Below are positions 11,567 through 21,596 of a stretch of DNA of 64,000 bases, one piece after another (the stretch's first letter is position 1; each line of letters starts with the position of its first letter). The notes below the pieces were generated by a model. It was given only the letters and a program-made list of their open reading frames with translations, was not told the origin of the DNA and did not search any database. The DNA is from Neoarius graeffei (Eukaryota > Chordata > Actinopteri > Siluriformes > Ariidae): positions 29,466,464-29,530,463 of the forward strand of contig NC_083582.1 in assembly GCF_027579695.1 (NCBI RefSeq), given 5' to 3'. Both the position numbers and the translations under genes were made by a program.

Positions 11567-11789
11567 TTTGTGAGGGTGGCGGCAGCGGTGGCTGATGCCC
11601 CTGCTGACGCGAGCCGGTGCCGGAATGCCTGGTGATCTTCCTGCTGGGCCAGCATCAAGGCTTCGAAGCGTTGCTCCTGCTCCTTTTGGAGGGCGATCAG
11701 CGCTTGATGCTGGTTCTGCTGGGTGGTAGCGAGAGCAAGGATGAGCTCTTCGAATGGGGAGGATTCCATGAGGTGGTTCTCTTCTGTGC

Positions 11790-11807
11790 TCCCGGGTTTC
11801 GGCACCA
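11790..11807 (-). promoter_or_regulatory. Primer-binding site, complementary to tRNA-Phe
   Basis: Reading the minus strand, one base after the 5' LTR comes TGGTGCCGAAACCCGGGA. Its complement TCCCGGGTTTCGGCACCA equals the 3' end of vertebrate tRNA-Phe(GAA) plus CCA over 18 positions. The gag ATG overlaps this site. Confidence 0.85.
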
Positions 11808-11808
11808 T

Positions 11809-12159
11809 TGTAAAACTTCCTGATGTGGGTGGAGCACAGAAGCACGGCAGGCGAGAGCTGATATTTGTATGAATATATTTTATTCGGCTTTTCAGCTTGC
11901 TTGCTTCCTTTCATCCATCCATCCATCACTCACTCACTCACTCACTCACTCACTCACTCACTCACTCACATACATGCATTGTGGTTGGGAAGAGAGCTCT
12001 CTTTCTCTGCTCTCTCTCTCCTTTTATGCTCCGTCCCTGTAACAAACAGAGACACGCACACACATTAATTGACAGCAGGTGGAATGACTTAGCCACTTAC
12101 CTTCCTCGATCCCACCCTCCATTCACAGACTGCTGCTTGGCCACGCCCCCGCTACCACA
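11809..12159 (-). repeat. 5' LTR (element orientation)
   Basis: It has the same ends as the LTR at 6604 (TGTAAAACTTCC ... GCTACCACA). The (CATC)/(CACT) and CA runs are shorter. Non-repeat sequence differs by only a few substitutions between the two LTRs, so the insertion is fairly young. Confidence 0.9.
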
Positions 12160-12180
12160 ACATGTTTGTGGAAGTGTGTC

Positions 12181-13203
12181 ATGGCACGAACAAAGGAGAT
12201 TTCTGAGGACAACAGAAAAAGCATTGTTGATGCTCATCAGGCTGGAAAAGGTTACAAAACCATCTCTAATGAGTTTGGACTCCACCAATCCACAGTCAGA
12301 CAGATTGTGTACAAATGGAGGAAATTCAAGACCATTGTTACCCTCCCCAGGAGTGGTCGACCAACAAAGATCACTCCAAGAAAAAGGCGTGTAATAGTCG
12401 GCAAGGTCACAAAGGACCCCAGGGTAACTTCTAAGCAACTGAAGGCCTCTCTCACACTGGCTAATGTTAATGTTCATGAGTCCACCATCAGGAGAACACT
12501 GAACAACAATGGCATGCATGGCAGGGTTGCAAGGAGAAAGCCACTGCTTTCCAAAAAGAACATTGCTGCTCGTCTGCAGTTTGCTAAAGATCATGCGGAC
12601 AAGCCAGAAGGCTACTGGAAAAATGTTTTTTGGACAGATGAGACCAATATAGAACTTTTTGGTTTAAATGAGAAGTGTTATGTTTGGAAAAAGGAAAACA
12701 CTGCATTCCAGCATAAGAACCTTATCCCATCTGTGAAACATGGTGGTGGTAGTATCATAGTTTGGGCTTGTTTTGCTGCATCTGGGCCAGGACGTCTTGC
12801 CATCATTGATGGAACAATGAATTCTGAATTATACCAGAGAATTCTAAAGGAAAATGTCAGGACATCTGTCCATGAACTGAATCTCAAGAGAAGGTGGGTC
12901 ATGCAGCAAGGCAACGACCCTAAGCACACAATTCGTTCTACCAAAGAATGGTTAAAGAAGAATAAAGTTAATGTTTTGGAATGGCCAAGTCAAAGTCCTG
13001 ACCTTAATCCAATCGAAATGTTGTGGAAGGACCTGAAGCGAGCAGTTCATGTGAGGAAACCCACCAACATCCCAGAGTTGAAGCTGTTCTGTACGAAGGA
13101 ATGGGCTAAAATTCCTCCAAGCCAGTGTGCAGGACTGATCAACAGTTACCAGAATCATTTAGTTGCAGTTACTGCTGCACAAGGGGGTCACACCAGATAC
13201 TGA
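12181..13203 (+). CDS. Tc1 transposase, full-length ORF with a lost catalytic aspartate
   Basis: The 340-aa frame starts MARTKEISEDNRKSI and ends GGHTRY. It has the paired helix-turn-helix DNA-binding domain (residues about 1-110, with the GRPTKIT-type AT-hook between) and the DDE domain: D153 in WTDETNIELFG and E279 in NPIEMLW. Position 244, normally the second Asp (QQDN), is Gly here (QQGN; codon GGC at 12910..12912). The protein could still bind TIRs but should not catalyse cutting. The LTR element sits only 21 bases upstream of the ATG. A longer in-frame start at 12166 is not the family start. Confidence 0.9.
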   Translation: MARTKEISEDNRKSIVDAHQAGKGYKTISNEFGLHQSTVRQIVYKWRKFKTIVTLPRSGRPTKITPRKRRVIVGKVTKDPRVTSKQLKASLTLANVNVHESTIRRTLNNNGMHGRVARRKPLLSKKNIAARLQFAKDHADKPEGYWKNVFWTDETNIELFGLNEKCYVWKKENTAFQHKNLIPSVKHGGGSIIVWACFAASGPGRLAIIDGTMNSELYQRILKENVRTSVHELNLKRRWVMQQGNDPKHTIRSTKEWLKKNKVNVLEWPSQSPDLNPIEMLWKDLKRAVHVRKPTNIPELKLFCTKEWAKIPPSQCAGLINSYQNHLVAVTAAQGGHTRY

Positions 13204-13708
13204 AAGCAAAGGTTCATATACTTTTGCCACTCACAGATATGTAATATTGGATCCTTTTCCTCAATAAATAAATGACCAAGTATACTGTTTTTGTCTCATT
13301 TGTTTAACTGAGTTCTCTTTATCTACTTTTAGAACTTGTGTGAAAATCTGATGATGTTTTATGTCATATTTATGCAGAAATATAGAAAATTCTAAAGGGT
13401 TCACAAACTTTCAAGCACCACTGTAGGTGTATCATATTTAATTATCACATTTAAATAATGAAAACTTCATTATTTTATGTTCAATAAGATTTTATCTCTG
13501 ATTAGAGTTCATCCTAATATAAACATCCCAAGTCTCCAAGCATGTGCATTTGAATAACAATGATATACAGTCCAGTGCCGTAGACCAAAAATGGCTTAAA
13601 AAATAATGAAATGAAATATTTCAACATTTAAAAAAAAATACCATAAGCAGTAAGCCATAATAAATTAAACAAAGTCAATATTTGGTGTGAGATGACCCTT
13701 TGCTTTAA

Positions 13709-14079
13709 AGGAACAGTCCTTTTCGACAATTGAAATGCGCTGTCGAAGCGCGCAGAAGGTGTTAGTACGCCTGTCATCATAGTGCGGACTTTCCATAGCA
13801 TAGAAAATCGCCACGTTTCAATTTGTGTAACTGAACTTTGTTTCATGTCACTGGTCATATAAACCTATGTAAACAGGAAAAATGTGGAAGAGTTTGGTCG
13901 CATCTAACTACAGCCCCAAAAAATACCATTGGCCATGCTGAGCCTAGCGACATTGCTAACAGGAGTAACAGCGCGTCTGACTGACTGGGAGGTCGCACAA
14001 AGCTCGGAGAGGTACGGATCAGCTCGTCTCAATTCAGAGAAGAACATATTTCATTATGGAAGTACGGTGGACTGTTCCT
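13709..14079. mobile_element. TTAA-type MITE (piggyBac-like), 371 bp
   Basis: Perfect terminal inverted repeats AGGAACAGTCC / GGACTGTTCCT are flanked by TTAA on both sides (13705..13708, 14080..14083). It has no coding capacity. TTAA duplication is typical of piggyBac (and Kolobok) elements. It lies in admp intron 1, about 0.9 kb before the middle exon. Confidence 0.75.
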
Positions 14080-14083
14080 TTAA

Positions 14084-14970
14084 ACAGATATATATAGTAG
14101 TCTCGGGTACAATGAGTGCAGTTTTATAAGGAAATGAGCTGTAGGTTTTACTGAGCATTTTGCAGAACCAGCCACAGTTCTTCTGGACAGTTTGACTGTC
14201 ACACTTGCTTCTTAATTTTGCACCAGAACCCAATCACCTTCATTGTGTTTTCTTTTTTTAATCTGAAAAGTGGTCTCATGTCATATGCTGCTCAGATACA
14301 AACTTTTTTTTTCTTTCCAATAGCATTTCATTTTGTGCTGGAAAAAGAACATTTGGGACTCTAAACTATTTTTGTCCTGACTCGATAATGTAGAAGTCAA
14401 AACAGACATCTATAACAAAGTTTGTATGAAAAAAATAGGGTGGCTATGACTTTTGCACAGTACTGTAATTATTGTCAAGTGGAGTAACAAAATTGTGAGG
14501 TCATTGTTTATTTACTTGTATACTCCTGTAAAATCCAGATCTGAGTTTTTTAGTCAATTTGTCTCCTTACCGAGACAGGTCACTGCAAATCAAACTATAG
14601 TTTTTACTTAACAAACATTAAAGTTGCATGTACTTGGTTAACATATTGTTAACTGAGCAACTTAATGCACCTGTGGTTGTAGTTACACAGTCCTGACAGT
14701 AGGTTGTACTGCAAGACCCTCGGTACACCACACCCCTGTTTTGAAATGTAATACTGTTTGAGAGGCTGTGAGACAAGCAAGCCATACAGCATGCAGTAGC
14801 CTATAAAAAGAGTGTAGGGGTGAAAATCCTCAAACCTTGCATAGTTTTGTTTTTCTAAGGCACTCTTGGTAGTAGTTCCCACAATTTATAAAGCCACAGT
14901 AACACTCCAGGACACTAACAATGCAAAAGAGCTGAAAAACTGTGTGTTTGTTGGCTTAAATTTATAAAAG
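14084..14970. other. Remainder of admp intron 1, unique
   Basis: I see AT-rich sequence without recognisable repeats, ORFs of note or RNA genes. Confidence 0.5.
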
Positions 14971-15130
14971 GTCACCAAGTGGATTCTCAACAGCAGTACA
15001 AATAACGGCATCTTAGTTGTTTCAACTTTGACATCGGGACATTGGCTGGAGACAACCGTGAGAGAAACAGGCTATAAGGAAAATGATGCCTATTTGGTCA
15101 TCTACTCTGATGATGGTCGAAGAGGCTCTG
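14971..15130 (+). CDS. admp: admp, middle coding exon (propeptide)
   Basis: The acceptor AAAAG|GTCACC at 14970/14971 leaves codon phase 0, matching the donor after base 113. The reading frame runs VTKWILNSSTNNGILVVSTL, then SGHWLETTVRETGY, and ends in ...DDGRRGS plus one base before GTAAAG at 15131 (phase 1). 'NGILVV..L.SG' followed by a long hydrophilic stretch is typical of BMP/GDF propeptides. An in-frame TAA at 14965 limits the exon on the left. The acceptor has a weak pyrimidine tract, so the start is inferred mainly from phase and protein continuity. Confidence 0.8.
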
Positions 15131-15371
15131 GTAAAGATGACCTTGGTAATTTGCCTTTTTCTAACACCTTTTTGTCAGTGAACTTTTTGTATTATATTTT
15201 TAAAATCTTATGAAAAGCCCTGTAGGCTATCCTCTTATGTGTGTTTGTGTGTGTGTGTGTTTTATTCCAAGTGCACTAATCATTTCACACAAGTGGATTT
15301 TTTTGTTGTAAATGCTGGACTTTCACTTTTATTAGAGTAACACTTCTGAACTCATTTTTATGATTCCACAG

Positions 15372-15835
15372 GTCAAGGAGTTTCCACAACAACAACAACA
15401 ACATCAGGTCAGAACACTGACTCACCCTTAGAGTTCCTCGAGTACAAAAGCTCCCTCCAGGCTGCTGTGCGAAGACGCAGGAGTACACATAAAAAGGCAG
15501 CTGAAAACAAGCATGTGATAAATTGTCAAAGAACACCTCTCTATGTGGACTTTGTAAAACTTGGTTGGTCCGGATGGATAATATCACCAAGTGGCTACAA
15601 TGCATACCACTGCACCGGGTCCTGTTCATTTCCACTCAGCGGAAGCTTCCATGCAACTAACCATGCCATTGTGCAATCCATAGTAAACACGTTAAAACTG
15701 TCCAACAAAGTAGAAAGGCCATGCTGTGTACCAGACAACCTTCAACCAATAAGTCTGTTGTACTTTGATGATGAGGAAAATGTTGTTCTCAAACAATATG
15801 ACGACATGGTGGCAGGCAGCTGTGGCTGCCACTAA
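15372..15835 (+). CDS. admp: admp, terminal exon with mature TGF-beta/BMP ligand domain
   Basis: The acceptor CACAG|GT at 15371/15372 completes the split GGT codon from the previous exon. The exon holds a furin-type RRRR site (15470..15481) followed by a mature domain of about 117 residues ending in CGCH and stop TAA (15833..15835). All seven cystine-knot cysteines are present (NC, HC, SC, CC, SC, GC). Motifs such as LYVDF..LGWSGWI, GYNAYHC and NVVLKQYDDMVAGSCGCH fit anti-dorsalizing morphogenetic protein better than BMP2/4/7 or GDF10. The ligand would be secreted, dimerise and signal through type I/II receptors. Nothing looks damaged. Other BMP/GDF paralogues are the main alternative. Confidence 0.9.
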
Positions 15836-15896
15836 ATGCACTACTGTACATCATCTGTTGAATTTTTAATATAATCCTTAGAGAATAATATAGCCA

Positions 15897-15902
15897 AATA
15901 AA
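15897..15902 (+). other. admp: Probable polyadenylation signal of admp
   Basis: An AATAAA hexamer lies 62 bases after the admp stop codon, in AT-rich 3' sequence and with no nearer alternative. A short 3' UTR is therefore likely; no cleavage-site data are available. Confidence 0.55.
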
Positions 15903-16936
15903 GGGCAGTGTGTTGCAACAGAAAAAAATGTATATGATGTTTGTGTGAAAATCAAAAGAATCTGTGAAAGCATTATCTAACCTTTTAAGCCTGTGCATGG
16001 AAAAGATAATCTGAATGGGAAGGTAAAAACTCAGATTCACACTCTATTTATTATCTCTGCTTCACATAATGCAAAAATGGTTGAAACATATTACAATTTT
16101 AACTTGTAGATGTAAACAGGTTAATATATAAATCCAAAGTGGATCCAGTGGTGATAGGAGCATTAGGGGTTGTGACCCCCAAACTGGGAGAGTGGCTCCA
16201 GCAGGTTCCAGGTACAACATCTGAAGTCTCTGTCCAGAAGAGTGCAGTCTTAGGAACAGATAAGACACTGTATAGAACCCTCAAACTCCTAGATCTCTGG
16301 GAGAGGACCCAAGTTTGAGGAAGACCACCACCACCACTCCAAGCAGTGTTTATTTTGACGTGGGCAACAACCTTGACATTTGATAAATCACACATTAGTC
16401 TTGGATCATTACAGACATTAGGCAATTATAGCCCTACACTAAAGTCTATCAGATGCAGATCTAGAGCTTAGACACATTTAAACCGTGGGATATTTCCAAT
16501 ATATGGATCTCTTTACAAACCAGTAATATAAAGGGAAATTTAAACATTGCCTAGATCTTGTAAATAAGTTATTAAAAACAATATATAATCACTATACAGA
16601 AAGCTTTGCCTGGCTAATCTTTCACAGGCTATATACATGGAAATGCAAAAGACCACTCTTTATTGAACTTCATTTGAGAATGCACACACTTTCTTTCTGT
16701 TGGTGTACTTGTAATTGGTCCATCATAATCTGATATGATTACACAAATGACTGATCATGCACAAGAGATATAATTTATATTCAGTAGAGATCAATAATTA
16801 TAAAGATTACCTTACATATGTACATGCATGCAATGACAGAAGCTGTCCTATGTCTCTAGGTTTGTAAACTCACAGGCCCTGTCAAAGCGATCAGAAAATC
16901 TCAGCATGTGAAATGGCAAAAAGCAGTTTCGGACGT

Positions 16937-16996
16937 GCCTTGCTCAAGGGCACTTCAGCCATTCCCGTTGACCCAGGAAATCAAACCAGTGACTTT
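16937..16996 (-). mobile_element. Small SINE fragment (second SINE family)
   Basis: GCCTTGCTCAAGGGCACTTC followed by a degenerate box-B region (AATCAAACCAGTGAC) matches the better-preserved copy at 32047..32212. Confidence 0.5.
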
Positions 16997-17219
16997 TTGG
17001 TCCCAAAGATGCCCCCCAACACACACACAAACTTGTTTAATATTCTGTTAATCAGTTCAAAGACACTTATCAGCAAGTTTAAGCTTAGATAAATCCTGAC
17101 AGATCACTGACATTACTCTTTTTATTTTTCTAGTGTAGGGTTTTTCATGTCTTGGCAGGTCAGCTGGTTTGGATATCATTTTGCTTGTCACCCTGCCAGA
17201 TGTGGGTCACTTGGATGGT

Positions 17220-17243
17220 CTCTCTCTCTCTCTCTCTCTCTCT
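17220..17243. repeat. (TC)n microsatellite
   Basis: Twelve TC units, followed by imperfect TC. Confidence 0.9.
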
Positions 17244-18135
17244 GTTCTTCTCTCTCAACCAAGGAAAAATCATCCACAGGTGCAGACTCATCCTTACCAC
17301 TCACTCTCCTGGCTCCATTCACAAACCAGTGCTCAATCACATCACTGTCTCCACATGCTGATAGCTTTCTTTTTTCAGGATGAGAATCACTCAAAGGACT
17401 CATGCTGTTGTCCATTGAAAATTAGAATCCATCAAGGCCCTGGTACTGCTGTCTGTGCTCATTCTACTGTACATATGTGTAATGAAGTAACATTCAGCTT
17501 GTAAATTCTGAAGGTAGATGGTGAACTCCATGCCACCATTTTGTAAAAGTCTGAAAGTGACGCTGCTCAGACCACAGAGGAGGTAGCCATAGGATGTGCA
17601 GAAGGTATCTTTTTACCTGCATTTCTTTATCTCCTTTACCTGATGGGATAACCTTACTAGACACCCTTAATGGTGCTCTCCAAAACCATGGTAGTCACTT
17701 TCATATAGCTGTTAAGAGCCCTCACTGGATACAGGGCTGGCTTGGGGACTTTATTATCTGTTGATAGGCTTATTAATGTACTGAGATGCGAATACCATTG
17801 GAATGCTTGGTTCAGCCACATAGTGAGATGTATGAACTCCAGTCTCGAGCGCTTAAGATGCATGCTGACTAGTAACACATGCAATCACTAACTTGTCTAG
17901 ATATAGTGAAGGCCTGCAAAACAGCATTGTATATTTGCATTTTCCATTGGTACCAACTGCTTAGTACCAGGTCTAGAACCCACTGCAAGACTATAATTTC
18001 GTGTGGGGGTTGGAAACCTTCCTAGTGTGCAGATAATGTCACCACATTCACCATTGTAGAAGACCTAGAAAGAGATGATTCTAGCTGAGGGCCCTTATGG
18101 TTGAAACTGGTATATCAGTTTCAATCCAGCATATC

Positions 18136-18300
18136 AGGGCAGCACAGTGGTGTAGTGGTTAACACTGTCACCTCACAACAAGAAGGCTCTGGGTTCAAGC
18201 CCAGTGGCTGACAGAGACCTTTCTGTGTGGAGTTTGCATGTTTTCTGGGTGGTGCTCTGGTTTTCCCCCACAGTTCAAAGACTTATGGTTAGGTTAACAT
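18136..18300 (+). mobile_element. Diverged SINE head and core
   Basis: Box A (GGTGTAGTGGTTAAC), box B (GGGTTCAAGCCC) and the TTTCTGTGTGGAGTTTGCATG core are present, with several indels. It runs directly into a different SINE 3' part at 18301. Confidence 0.75.
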
Positions 18301-18498
18301 GGGGCAGCCATAGTCTGAAGGTTGGACTGAAGTGCCCTTGAGCCTTGAACCCCTAACTGCTCCCTGGACACTGTAGCATAGCTGCCCACTGCTCACTTGT
18401 GTGTGTTCACTGCTTTAGATGGGTTAAATGCAGAGGAGGAATTTCACTGTGTGCTTAAGTCTGTGTATGTGTGACAAATAAAGGCTTCTTCTTAATTG
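18301..18498 (+). mobile_element. 3' part of a second SINE family with CTTCTT tail
   Basis: GGGGCAGCCATAG, CTGAAGTGCCCTTGAGCC, then a 'cactgctttagatgggttaaatgcagagg' region and a GACAAATAAAGGCTTCTTCTT end. This is the tail of the same family as 16937 and 32047 in opposite orientation. Confidence 0.6.
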
Positions 18499-18860
18499 TC
18501 AGCCTGTAGTATCTCCCTTGTTTGTTTGTTTGTTTGTTTGTTTGTTTTACCTGGTCCCACAAAGGATAAAGGAAAAAAAAATAGGGGGTCTTTGTGGTCA
18601 AAATTGGTATGTTATGCTTATTGTTAACCAAAATGGTAAAATTGTTGTGAGAAATTATTCTCCATCTGTTTTTGTTGCCTACATAACAATAATAACACCA
18701 ACGACCTGATTTGGCAACATACTAGTCATCTCCCCCCCTCCATTTAGGGCTTATGTGGCAGTATGCAGTGATTTGTCCTAGTGACGTTCAGCTGGGTTCC
18801 GATCCCAGCCAATCGCTGCATGAGAATGCTGCATAAAGGTGAGCAGAGAGCACCTGTCTG

Positions 18861-19675
18861 TTTGTTTGTTTTAATTTTAACTTAAGATTAGACAATACAA
18901 CAACAAAGCAGTAAGAACAAGTAAAAAACAAAGTGACAGACATTTCAAGACATGAGAAAGGCATAAATCAAACAATAAGTAACATAGAAAAAAATAGGGG
19001 TGATAAGATAAATAAGTGAATAAATAAAATAATAAATAGAAATAAGTTTAAAGAAAGAAAAGGAGATATAAAACAGGGCAAATTGAAATGACAGACAATT
19101 TCACTTAATGTAATTTGAATAAAATTGAATAGCTGATAAGCACTTTTTGTTGGATTTGATATGTGACAGAGACTCAAAATATATTTTTAATTCAATTAAA
19201 AATAATGGGAATGAGGGGGTTGCCTTGGACATTTTGACTTTATGTATATGGAATTTACCTAGTAATATAAGGAGATTAATTATGTTAAATTTATTATTGT
19301 ACGAGAAAGTGCCAAAAATAATGATTTTCTCATCAAAGTGATACTTGACTGTAGTTTTAGCGAAAATTTCCCAAATCTTTCCAAAAGGTCAAAATGGTCA
19401 TCTATAAAATAAATGGATGAACCTTTATCTTTTTTTTTTTACAAAAGGTACAGCTGTCATCGATATCGGAAAATCTGGAGATGTATGCATTAGTAGGATA
19501 GATGTTATGTAATAGTTTAAGATGTAATTCTCTGATTTTGTTAGAAATTAAAAATTTAAATGGACAAGCCAAGCTCTACTCCAGTTTATATCTTTGAAGA
19601 GAGAGTTCCAATAAGTCTTTCCATGAGGAGTTATTTTTCTTTTGCTATAAAGGCATCTTCTAATATGTTTATTAA
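18861..19675 (-). pseudogene. L1-like LINE, 3' end of ORF2
   Basis: Minus-strand reading around 19640-19440 gives GKTYWN..FKDINWSRAWL, NKIRELHLKLLHNIYPTN and DDSCTFCK. This is the conserved C-terminal segment with the Cys motif of fish L1 ORF2. It continues with decay and frameshifts to about 18870. The edge at 18861 has a TTTG-repeat, that is a (CAAA)n tail on the minus strand. Confidence 0.75.
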
Positions 19676-20845
19676 GAGAGCATTTATAAATGACATCTCA
19701 AATGCCTCCAATATCCTTAAGCTTCACCTCTTTGCTGACGATACTAACATTTTATATGCTAATAAATCTATTAAAGTACTTGAAAGTGTGGTAAATAAAG
19801 AGCTAACAAAACTTCATGAATGGTTTACTGTTCTTAATCTAAAAAAATCGAATTTTGTAATTTTTTTCTCACTATCGTAAAAAAGTATCTTCAATTAATA
19901 TTACAAGTCATCGCAGGGCTGACACATAGACAACCATTCACACCTACAGTCAATTTAGAGTCACCAGTTAACCTAACCTGCATGTCTTTGGACTGTGGGG
20001 GAAACCGGAGCACCCGGAGGAAACCCACGGGGAGAACATGCAAACTCCACACAGAAAGGCCCTCGCCGGCCATGGGACTCGAACCCGGACCTTCTTGCTG
20101 TGAGGCGACAGCGCTAACCACTACACCACCGTGCCGCCTATTTAATAACTCTCAAAACAAATTTGTTTCACTTGAACGTAAAAAGTATGTCAAATATTTG
20201 GGTTTAATAATCGATGACAGTCTTTCTTGGAAGCCTCATATTGATTTTATTTGCAACAAAATAAGCAAGGTTGTCGGCCTTTTGGCCAAGCTTAGACATT
20301 TTATTCCACTACATACCCTTATGACATTATATCGCTCTCTGATTCAACCTTATTTAATATATGGTCTTAGTTCTTGGGGACAGGCTTGTAAAACTCATTT
20401 ACATAAAGTATTAATCCTACAAAAACGAGCTTTAAGAGTCATCCAATTTGTTGATAATAGAGAAAGTGCCCTTCCATTGTTTTCCAAAACCAATATTTTA
20501 CCAGTGAATCTTCTTTTCTATGAATGTATTTCTAAATTAATGTATGATGTTGTTAATCAAAGTGCACCCTCAAACAATTGTAAATTATTTTCTTCTATTT
20601 CTAGTATCCATTCTTATAGCACTAGGTCATCTTACTCCAAGAACTTATATACTCAGTATTCTCGTACAAATCGACAAAATAACTCATTTTCCCATGTTGG
20701 TGTTAGGGTATGGAACCAAATTCCAACTTCTATAAGATCTTCATCTAAATTGTCATTCAAGAAAAAAGTCAGACACCACCTTTCTTCTGATTTAAGTAGA
20801 TATGGATATGATGTTGACATCTCCAAACTCTTTCTTTATACATAA
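19676..20845 (+). pseudogene. Non-LTR reverse transcriptase C-terminal part (CR1/L2-like group)
   Basis: The frame reads FINDISNASNILKLHLFADD, with the catalytic FADD, and ...LHEWFTVLNLKKSNF, then is split by a SINE. After it come KYVKYLGLIIDDSLSWKPHI, TLYRSLIQPYLIYGLSSWG and LQKRALRVIQ, and the frame ends at the TAA near 20845. RT motifs before FADD and the endonuclease are missing (5' truncation). The clade is assigned only roughly. Confidence 0.8.
19907..20138 (-). mobile_element. SINE inserted in the LINE RT, lacking its 3' tail
   Basis: On the minus strand it begins GGCGGCACGG at 20138 and runs through boxes A and B and the core, then stops at the CAGCCCTGCGATGAC segment. About 130 bases of 3' end and the GAGAT tail are absent. 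SINEs usually lose the 5' end, so a later deletion is likely. Confidence 0.8.
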
Positions 20846-21596
20846 CTTTATTTCTATATATAATTAAGAGCTATATATATTTATTTATCTTAGTTTTAAC
20901 TTTAAATATTATTTAATACCATGCATTAATTATTATTATCAGTATGATAAGTATACCTCTCTCTCTGTATATTTTTTTCAGTGTTATTGAATGATATATT
21001 ACTGTACCTTTATATCGAATAACAAGTATTGTCTCCACTTTTTCTTTTTGTTACCAAATAGTTGTTAATTTGTCAAGTATGTTTTATTATCTTTTTCATA
21101 CATATTTAAGTATTATATTAATTCATATAAAATATTTTTTTCTTTGTAAACATGAGTCTGCCTTGATTAGCAGTGCACTATTTGCAGACTCATGTAGACT
21201 ATTATATGTTTATGTAATTGAAATAAAGGATTGAGATTGACACCTGTCTGCCTCTCGCTTGCCAGAGGCTGGGTTATGTCACGTCCTGGTGGCTTCTACT
21301 TCCGCTTTCATGTGGCGACAGGTAGGCTGTTGGCAGCAGCTGCCTTCTCTCTCCCGTTGTCTATTCAGTGCTTGTTTTAGTCATTTTTGTGTCATAGAAG
21401 CTCGCTTGGGTGTTGCTGCATGCCTCTCCCTGTTCGCTGCTGGTAGGTGCGCTATTTTCATGTGTCCTCTGTTGTGGTGTTGCATGTGCAGCAACCTGTG
21501 TGTACACGTGTGAGAGAACAGCGTGGTGAAATAGTTATTCTGTTCTTTTGTTTGTTTATTGGTACATTCCTTATTTTTATGCCTCCGCCACCTTAA

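Larger units (their letters stand above)
10776..11807 (-). pseudogene. gag of the LTR element, split by a 0.5-kb insertion
   Basis: The frame opens inside the primer site (ATGGTGCCGAAACCC = MVPKP) at 11807 and reads a coiled-coil-like QQNQHQALIALQKEQEQRFE region. It is then interrupted after ...ATLTK (about 11566). It resumes at about 11045 with DDPEVFLILFEQAAEAWGWP and LLTGEAQLAVQQLP, a capsid (SCAN-like) fold signature of retrotransposon Gag. The zinc knuckle is not evident before 10776. Confidence 0.75.
6604..12159 (-). mobile_element. Gmr1-like Ty3/gypsy LTR retrotransposon (degenerate)
   Basis: Two LTRs (6604..7009 and 11809..12159) flank minus-strand gag, protease, integrase, reverse transcriptase and RNase H. 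Integrase lies upstream of RT, which is the copia-like order known from Gmr1-type Ty3/gypsy elements of deuterostomes. A tRNA-Phe primer site adjoins the 5' LTR. Flanks ACACG (6599..6603) and ACATG (12160..12164) look like a 5-bp duplication with one change. Stops and frameshifts break the pol frame, and a 0.5-kb foreign piece breaks gag, so it is not autonomous. Confidence 0.9.
5902..13423 (+). mobile_element. Tc1/mariner element, family 1, copy B, interrupted by a SINE and an LTR retrotransposon
   Basis: The left TIR begins CAGTGGTGCTTGAAAG after TA (5900-5901); the right TIR ends CAAGCACCACTG before TA (13424-13425). Between them lie the Tc1 parts 5902..6051, 6406..6603 and 12160..13423. 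A SINE (6052..6405) and a Ty3/gypsy-type element (6604..12159) were inserted later. Removing both restores the family-1 layout with the transposase ATG at 12181. All of this sits in admp intron 1. Confidence 0.92.
15903..18135. other. Intergenic DNA between admp and the repeat cluster
   Basis: It contains no supported gene. Visible items are a SINE fragment near 16937, a (TC)n run at 17220..17243 and AT-rich unique DNA. Confidence 0.5.
18861..21240. mobile_element. Head-to-head LINE pair inside one target duplication
   Basis: A 10-base repeat CACCTGTCTG flanks the block exactly (18851..18860 and 21241..21250). The left part (18861 to about 19675) is the 3' end of an L1-like LINE on the minus strand. 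The right part (about 19676..21240) is the 3' end of a different LINE on the plus strand, ending in an ATTGAGATTGA tail. Each outer edge is thus a LINE 3' end. A SINE interrupts the right part at 19907..20138. Confidence 0.65.

Noticed and set aside
12097-12594. ORFs opposite the Tc1 transposases (for example with 'CSPDGGLMNINISQCERGL')
   Set aside because: Antisense shadows of the conserved transposase; they recur at every family-1 copy.
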